A stretch of DNA of 64,000 nucleotides from Siphonodentalium dalli. Taxonomy: Eukaryota > Mollusca > Scaphopoda > Gadilida > Siphonodentaliidae. The notes under the pieces are model-generated. The model worked only from the letters and a program-made list of their open reading frames with translations. It made no database searches and was not told where the DNA came from. The stretch covers positions 176,842,247 to 176,906,246 of the forward strand of contig CP136064.1 of assembly GCA_032622095.1 (NCBI GenBank). Reading direction: 5' to 3'. Below, in pieces: positions 57,393 to 64,000 of this stretch. The translations under genes were made by a program, and so were the position numbers. The number at the start of each line of letters is the position of its first letter. Within the stretch, counting starts at the first letter, position 1.

Positions 57393-60300
57393 GAGTGAGC
57401 GAATATGTTGCTTCACCAGTACAAAACCTGGGAACATTTAGATATTCTGACCCGTTATGACAGAACTTTATAACTTTGAAAAAACAGGACAGGGATATTA
57501 TTTCTTTGTTAATACGTGTTCCTCAACAATCTACTTCACATTAGGGATGGTCCCAGTGCGAGATTGCATGATTTTCTGTGATTTTGTGAGTTGGGACCTT
57601 CACATACAGTGAAGCACATTATTAAGGAACAGGATATAACTAAGAAATATATTACCCGCGTTAATTTTTCCAACTTTAGAAGATTCCCTGTCAAAACTTC
57701 AAAAACGTTCCCAGGTTGTGTACCGGTGAAATATCACATGTTCTCTACGGGTGTTAGCCAGAGTAGAGATTAATGGCATGATCAAGTATCAAGGCTAAAT
57801 GACAATTTTCTGACTCGCCTCCCTCATAAGCGGCCGCGAAGAAAGCCACGACCATCGACGCCACCCACATGTCATAAATAAGAACCAACAATGACCAAAA
57901 CAAGTGTATCAGTTAGTTATGATATGTGAATGTGGGACACCCACTTCGAGGTAAGAGCTTTTTGAAGGACACATTCATGAGCGTGTTCCATGCTAGAGAA
58001 TCGATTTGTTCTTGAAAACCATCACGGCGAATGCGAATCTAATTTCAGAACTTGTCACCGTATGCCACGATCTCTCAACTTCCGGTGGCATTGAGAACTA
58101 CAATAGCGGCGATATAGAGTGGTACATAATAACTGTGGATACAAATTTAAATATAGATGAAAAATTAGCTCCATTATATGAATACAATCTGTGATTACTC
58201 AGAACGTTATTGAGTGCCTTTTGCCACGGACGTGCACAGTTATGAACCTATTTGCACAATGAGATCTTGTACAGATGGGTCCTGTATACATGGGATCATA
58301 TGAAGAATCATAAACTACACTGTAAAGTCGGACAGTATATAATTCTGGACTAACTTGACATTTACACGTAACCTTGTCCCATACGTGGGTTCTACATGTA
58401 CCCATGCTGTTGGGAATGTACAGTTGTGTGAATATGCATGCAAAAATACTTAATTGACGACCACCATATTAATGCTCGGTGTCTTCCGCTGCCAAAAAAA
58501 AATGAAGCTAATCGCGTCACTGTAATGCACCAAAGCAGAACTTATCATAATGCCACCATCATCAGCTTTTCAGGAACATGACAACCACATCTGTATGGTA
58601 TAGGTGCATTAAACTCCCTTAATATGATCTTTTTCTGTTAGCTGCATTCAAACTTAGGTGGTTTTTCTTTCGTGCGTTGAAATTTGTGTGTAAATACAGT
58701 ATGTTCAATACCACATCATGTGTTTATTACGGTTTCTTGACCTATAATTATAGATGTTGATACGTTTTTCATATTTCAGATTGAATTTCATGAAGAAGTT
58801 AGTTGTTGACTTCATTGTTTCATATCATCTACCATCGCTAATAACATATGCATATGTGTATGCGAGGTTTCAGGTCATATTAAAAAGTTTTTCAGTCATC
58901 AGTTGCTATAGGCCCATAACTAATTTCGCCGCCTTGTCTGCACGCTCATTCCAGCTACACATGTATATATGTCAGAATCCCCGGGCACACATCATAGCAT
59001 TATGTCAAAATTGTTGGCAGTGAATACATAGTGAACATGTAAAATTTATTGAACATTATAAGATGATTTATACGTGGAATAAACATAGCTGTAATGCACG
59101 ACAATGAGTTGGTAGTATAGATGGTGGTATTGAGATAGTCTTTCATTGCTTATAATTCCAGAGCACACATTATTGCAATATCCTCCGCCGTGAAAATCGA
59201 CGATACGCCTGCATATGAGATGACATTTGATGATCTGATCACCACAAACTACATCAGTAGCAGCAGACTCGTTTGATTTCGATCCATTTTATACACTTGT
59301 ATAATTCTTATGAGAATCTCGAAATTTCATAAAAGCTTGTTGGTACATGAATTGTAAGTAATTCGCATTTTCCTTATTTAGGGAGTTCAGAATTAGTTCA
59401 TTTTTAAAATTTCGTATAAATATAGGATCTACAATTCGCCCCCAGTTTATAACGAAACTTATAAAACGAGTCCAGACCTGATATACTGGACGAGTGTTGT
59501 AAATTTCGATATAAACTGGGGATGAGTTGTATATTGTATATATTACTTGATTACTTGATTCAAAACCTCCATAAAACGAGAGGCCGATCGCGATCGGCAG
59601 ATATTTAACCCATACCTCGGTCGGCGATAGCGATTAGCTATAACTGACAATTTATCAAAGATATGATCACAGAAATCCATATATCAGTACCCAATTTGAA
59701 TTCAAAAGATCAAATAATTTATCTTAAGAAAGGGATTAGTGGTGGGTGGGGATAGATTTAAATATAATAACTCCGTCCATATTCACACCACCCAAGGACC
59801 TCTTACTGTGAGACCAAATGGTTTAGTGATTTCGGAGGATATGTTTAGGAGTTAACTCATTGGAAACAAAAGTGTTAAATCCCTAATTTGACCAGCCAGA
59901 TATTCAAATCTCATTCTCTTCTAAAGAGAAATTATATTTGTTGACAAGCCAGACTGCTTAGAACATACATGTATGGGATTCCATCTCATATTTAAATTGA
60001 ACTTTAATGACCCCCCAGTTATTATTATATTTATCAAACATGTCAGACAGATAAGATCAGATCTCACCTGTGTAATAAGGAATGCTAATAGTGTTACCTA
60101 CATGCAAGAGTAAGTGTTTCATAACAGGGGTGTATGTTTTTTTTTTCAAAAATAGTTTAGACAATACAAAAGTGTTATCTATATAATATTATACAGCCAT
60201 AAAATGATGAGGATGCAGGCCCCTATGACCCATATATTGAAACAGATTACCAGAGTTCATATAAAATAAAGTACGTAGCACTCAATAAATTGTTCCACAC

Positions 60301-60536
60301 ATTACAATGTTTTACAAGTAGCTTGGACGCTAAAATCCATAACATTCAACCATGACAATATGAATAAATTAGAAACTATGGTTACTGGCAATAATCCACA
60401 CCAAGTATTAACGGGTATATCCTGTCTACCCGGCAGGCAGAGATTAACGACTTGGCCGGCGGAGATTATAGTCCATATCAAAACACCTGCGGTCCAGTGT
60501 TGTCACAGTCCATAACTGTTGGTGGTGAATAACGTT
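57393..60536. other. Non-coding DNA with one fold-back repeat
   Basis: No gene is supportable. ORFs at 57591-57773, 58006-58194 and 58754-59023 have no domain. The fold-back at 59438-59535 is the only structure I recognise. Confidence 0.45.
59438..59535. repeat. Fold-back repeat family H, copy 2
   Basis: It contains CCCCCAGTTTATAACGAAAC, TACTGGACGAGTGTTGTAAA and ATATAAACTGGGGATGAGTT. Related to 30731-30825 in the same order. Confidence 0.75.
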
Positions 60537-61012
60537 TAAAGGTACTCAACCCGTAAAGAGGGTCCCCATCTCAACAGATTCCAACAACAACAATCCGATC
60601 AGAGGGTCCTATATTACTATTTCTTTGGCTTTGGGGGTAAAACATATTTGATTCGAGTCGAGGAACCCATCAAACAAACCTCAGAGTTATTAGATATTGA
60701 TTTTTCAAATTTGTTATGTTCTCGAGATGAGTACCAATAACTGCCGTAATCTGCTCTGGATGTGTACCTCAAATCTATTCAAACAGACAAGGATGAATAA
60801 CTCTAAAATCAAGTGGTAATTTTAACGTAATTTTGACTGAGTTCTGGGCCAGATAGTATTCCCGATAATGAAAAATAATAGATTTATAAAATCGATATCT
60901 AACAAATCTGAGCTTTGATGGGTGACTTCCTCGACTCGAATCAAATATTTTTCACCCCCGAAGCCATTGAAATAGTAATTGAGAGGAGTTTTATCGGGTT
61001 GAGTACCTTTAA
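60537..61012 (+). mobile_element. MITE family B, full-length copy beside the FLYWCH gene
   Basis: TTAA at 60537-60540 and 61009-61012. The left end GGTACTCAACCCG and the reverse complement of the right end, GGTACTCAACCCGATAAAAC, are inverted repeats. Inside, a second GGTCC..AATAGTAAT region with CTCGACTCGAATCAAATATT is itself inverted relative to GATTCGAGTCGAGGAACCC. The element ends 144 bp upstream of the FLYWCH start codon. Confidence 0.85.
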
Positions 61013-61111
61013 TAGCGTGAGCCACATTCAGTTTATTTATTTTACACGTTTTATTATTTGTTTGTAAAGATGTATTATGAATTATTATCAGTGTTTTAAG
61101 TAGAGTTCACT

Positions 61112-61126
61112 ACTGAATATATATAC
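61112..61126 (+). promoter_or_regulatory. TATA-like sequence before the FLYWCH gene
   Basis: AATATATATACTG lies about 35-40 bases before the ATG. It fits a TATA box only if the 5' UTR is very short, and AT-rich DNA is common here. Confidence 0.25.
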
Positions 61127-61156
61127 TGTTAGATTCCCTGGTCTGACATAAACACG

Positions 61157-62200
61157 ATGGCAAGCACACAAGTGAACGTAAATTATATTCCAAATACTAG
61201 AGGTGGAAAGTATCTGGTATATGATGACTACAAATTCTCCGTTAAATCAAGGAGAAATGATCGAATTCATTGGCGATGTTGTAAGAAAGACTGCCGTGCA
61301 ACCACCAACACTGAGAACGATATGGTGATATCCAACAGCGGCAACCATAACCACGAACCTGATTTCAACCAAGTAGCAGCAGATTCCTGGATTGCAGACC
61401 TAAAAAAGCTTGTTAAGACAAGTAACAAGCCAGTAACAACGCTATACCAGGAAGTAATAGGAAGTATGTAATGAGTAAATTTAATTTCGCATTCTCATTA
61501 ATCTGGCAACGCTCTTTATATTAGTATTCAGAAAGAAAACTAAGCAAGTAATAACTAAAGTAAAACTGGTGTAATGTTATATTATATATATTATAATTAT
61601 TATTAAAGAATAGAGAATACTAAGCAAGTAATAACTCTATTAATGTTTATAATTTAACCATGCTATTTTTTCTCTCCAACAGATCTTCGAGCAGACGAGA
61701 CCGACCCTGAAAAACAGCATTGTATCATGCCAGAGCCGAAAACCAGCCAAAGTTACCACAACAACCACAACTTCCTACTAGCCGATGACGGAGAGACTGA
61801 AAAAATTATGATATTCGCGACCAGAGAAAATCTAGAAAAGTTCACGGATTACATCACCGAGTTCTGGGTGGAAGGGAGCCATGGCCGCCAGCTATGGAAT
61901 CACCACGACACAATTGGTCCAAGAACGACAAATCATGTGGAAGGATGGCACCGAAAACTGCAGTTGGTGTTATCTTGCTCACACCCAAACATCTTCAGGT
62001 TGATAGATTTCCTGAAGAAAGAGCAAGCTTACCAGGAAGCAACCGTCATCCAATTGAGAGCGGGTGGAAGGATTGGCCCACGCAAGATGCGATATCGCAA
62101 AGTTGACAATTCCATCAGACATTTCAAGAGAGTTTTCGGCGCAGGCGAAATAGATATTCTCGAATACATGGATTCAGTATCAAACAGTATCAAACATTAA
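61157..62200 (+). CDS. FLYWCH zinc-finger protein, two exons (61157-61463, 61683-62200)
   Basis: Exon 1 encodes a FLYWCH-type zinc finger: RGGKYLVYDDYKF, then WRCCKKDC (C42, C46) and NHNHEPD (H64, H66), residues about 15-68. The donor GTATGT (61464) and the acceptor TTTTTTCTCTCCAACAG (ending 61682) join in frame with phase 1, giving 274 residues; without splicing exon 1 meets a stop at once. Exon 2 has FWVEGSHGRQLWNHHDT and TNHVEGWHRKLQ, and a lysine/arginine-rich C terminus, typical of the C-terminal part of FLYWCH/MULE transposase-like proteins. The central DDE transposase core is absent and the 219-bp intron cannot hold it. The ATG has A at -3 and G at +4. AATAAA follows at 62265. It is either a shortened MULE-derived gene, perhaps co-opted, or an internally deleted copy. 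Confidence 0.8.
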
Positions 62201-62264
62201 TGTGCTATAATTCATGTTATGTTATATTGATAGTATTTGTTATATATATATATCTTGAGTATTT

Positions 62265-62270
62265 AATAAA
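62265..62270 (+). terminator. Polyadenylation signal of the FLYWCH gene
   Basis: AATAAA 65 bases after the stop codon at the expected position for a short 3' UTR. Confidence 0.5.
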
Positions 62271-63054
62271 TTTGTTGAAATATATCACATGTGCATTTCT
62301 TCGTTCATAATGCAAATATGAGCCCTCTACGCGCTGTATTCCTCGAGTTTTGAATTTTCCAAAAACCCCAATTATCCTCATCGTCCGGCCGCTCATCGCC
62401 GTCGAAATTAGCCATCGCCACCATTCCCAGTAACAATTATGATAAAAACTATAGTCGGCAGCTCTGTGATGTTGAGGATTATCACACCTGCCCCAACACC
62501 TACCCGAAACAATAGCCGCCGGGTGAACAGGACGACCCCGTATTAACAATATCTGCCATCTTAGACTGGAGAAAAAGATTTTTTAAGTACTTATTTAATT
62601 TTGTGTTATATGACCCTTTTATTGCCTCCTGTCTAGGATCCACTGAAGTCCCTAACATGATAAACTGATAACAGCCCTAAATGTTCTATAGTACTCAATA
62701 GATTTTTTCTTATACAGAACAGCATTGGTTTCTGTTCTAGGAATAAAATCCATGAACAACTCCAATGTTAATCTTCTGACCTCTCGATGGCCCCTAAAGT
62801 TCATTCAACCATGACCATATGAACTACCATAGGCCTTTTAATATAGCGATGCTTTATACCATTAACGTATTAAGGAAATACATCTTATAACCCACGATGG
62901 CTAAACTAGCTTAATTTAAAAAAATCAGATTTGTCTCCGGGGGATAATGTTTCTCTTATATCTCACAGTGCCACCGCCAATGTGAAGCCTGTTATCATCA
63001 GGAAACCACAATTCATCCATCGGATTAAACTCGAATCCGATATGTATTTTGGAC
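62271..63054. other. Non-coding DNA, nothing recognised
   Basis: The minus-strand ORF at 62217-62549 has no domain. No repeat stands out. Confidence 0.4.
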
Positions 63055-64000
63055 TAAGGTGACGTTTACACATAGCCGGTGAAGCCGTTACCCGGCGAAC
63101 CCATTAGCCGGCGAAGGTTGGGCAGAGTGTTTACACATCGCCGGCGAAGATAAGCATATATTCATGTGTCTCCTTTACTTGTTAATAGTTTTCGTTTTAG
63201 TTCTCACTGAACTGCAATATGATATTGCTGTACACCTGTAAACATCTAGCCGCTTCCTGTTAGAGATATGGTTGGGCAGTATAGTGAAATGAAACTTTTT
63301 ATAAATGGAAATGCCGAAATGATTAATATCCAACTCAAACTTTCAGGTATTGCTATTGGTAATTTTATAGATATTTAAACAACATTGTTAATGGTTTGTT
63401 TGGGTTCATAGACAGCCTGTGAAGTGAGTGTCGCACCAAAAGCATGGTCATTGTCAGTTTTGATATCTTTTCGTCGCATACATCTACAAATTGGTGTCTA
63501 ATCATTCGGATTGGATTTTATATTATATAAATTATATAAGTTTCAACAATGCGAATCAAATGTGACACATTTTCCGATTGCACATTATACAATAAAATAT
63601 GTTTTTCATTTTACTCGGGCGTTCACCATGTATATAGGGCCGTGGCGATGGGGGTGTCTCATCCCAACTTTAATCAAAATATTCAAAAGCTGGAAATTTC
63701 ATACCTGACACGGCAATAGTTGGAAATTTGACATTAGCAATATGTTGAAATTGTTCTCGTAGTTTTATTTTCAACAATTTGTTATTGGTGAGTTATGTAG
63801 GCAACATTTGCTTAATTTTTGGCCAAATTGTTGGACTGAAATGGCCATCAGTTGGAAATGATCCAACCTTAGAGGTGCGTCAAGTTTGGAAAATGTCCAA
63901 CAATTGGAAATCTTAGGGCTGGATGCTAGGATTTTGCAATTTTCAGGGTTCAGATTAAAATAAATTCTCACACCTGGCCATAACCACGGTCGGTCGATAA
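63055..64000 (-). mobile_element. Non-autonomous DNA transposon family E, copy 2 (cut by the window edge)
   Basis: The end TAAGGTGACGTTTACACATA and the following sequence are the reverse complement of 18312 back to about 17367, with a few substitutions and small indels. The remaining left part, about 590 bp, lies beyond the window. Confidence 0.85.

Overview
This window is a stretch of animal nuclear genome, most likely from a marine invertebrate, and I would guess a lophotrochozoan such as a mollusc. Evidence for eukaryotic origin: a strand-consistent GT-AG intron in a FLYWCH zinc-finger gene, AATAAA signals, a seven-transmembrane receptor, and several classes of retrotransposon and DNA transposon. 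The lineage guess is an inference from the repeat content: an I/Nimb-like LINE, a CR1-like LINE with a 2A peptide, a Penelope-like element, and Helitron-type elements with internal tandem repeats. No species marker is visible.

Only two loci look like host-type genes. One is a single-exon class A GPCR on the minus strand (5720-6985), with an unusually long second extracellular loop and a 3' splice acceptor in its 5' UTR. The other is a two-exon FLYWCH gene on the plus strand (61157-62200), probably a shortened relative of FLYWCH/MULE transposase genes. Three more ORFs are of unknown nature: a partial ORF at the left edge (3-422), a possible small secreted protein (1579-2094, minus), and a 407-residue ORF with an internal duplication (18753-19976).

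The rest is a mosaic of mobile and repetitive DNA. From left to right: a BEL/Pao protease remnant (2.4-3.6 kb); fold-back elements (4.5 and 10.2 kb); an array of RFX X-box-like palindromes (7.3-8.7 kb); a TTAA-flanked MITE in a repeat whose empty copy lies 6 kb away; a decayed LINE (13.5-15.5 kb); a retroelement ORF1 (zinc knuckle plus SGNH esterase) broken by a CR1 fragment and a 1.54-kb DNA transposon (15.5-18.8 kb); diverged tandem repeats (20.3-24.7 kb); a large LINE ORF with one frameshift (24.9-28.9 kb); two joined Helitron-like elements carrying a minisatellite (33.7-35.1 kb); a nested palindrome (35.5 kb); a CR1-like LINE with a 2A peptide and a single nonsense codon (38.2-41.9 kb, minus); a poly-G satellite (43.8-46.5 kb); a 640-bp multi-palindrome (46.8-47.5 kb); a minimal Helitron (51.6 kb); a rearranged Penelope-like element bounded by inverted hammerhead-like motifs (53.5-56.6 kb); and a second copy of the 1.54-kb transposon running off the right edge.

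The most coherent pattern across the window is four short inverted-repeat element families that all sit in TTAA targets and mostly begin AGG, which suggests one transposase specificity mobilised them all. I do not see an operon-like or defence-like gene system. The candidates for novelty are the TTAA families, the 2A-bearing LINE, the duplicated orphan ORF, the inverted PLE and the poly-G higher-order satellite. Several ORF starts in this window rest on non-ATG codons (TTG or GTG), so starts given here were checked for ATG where possible.
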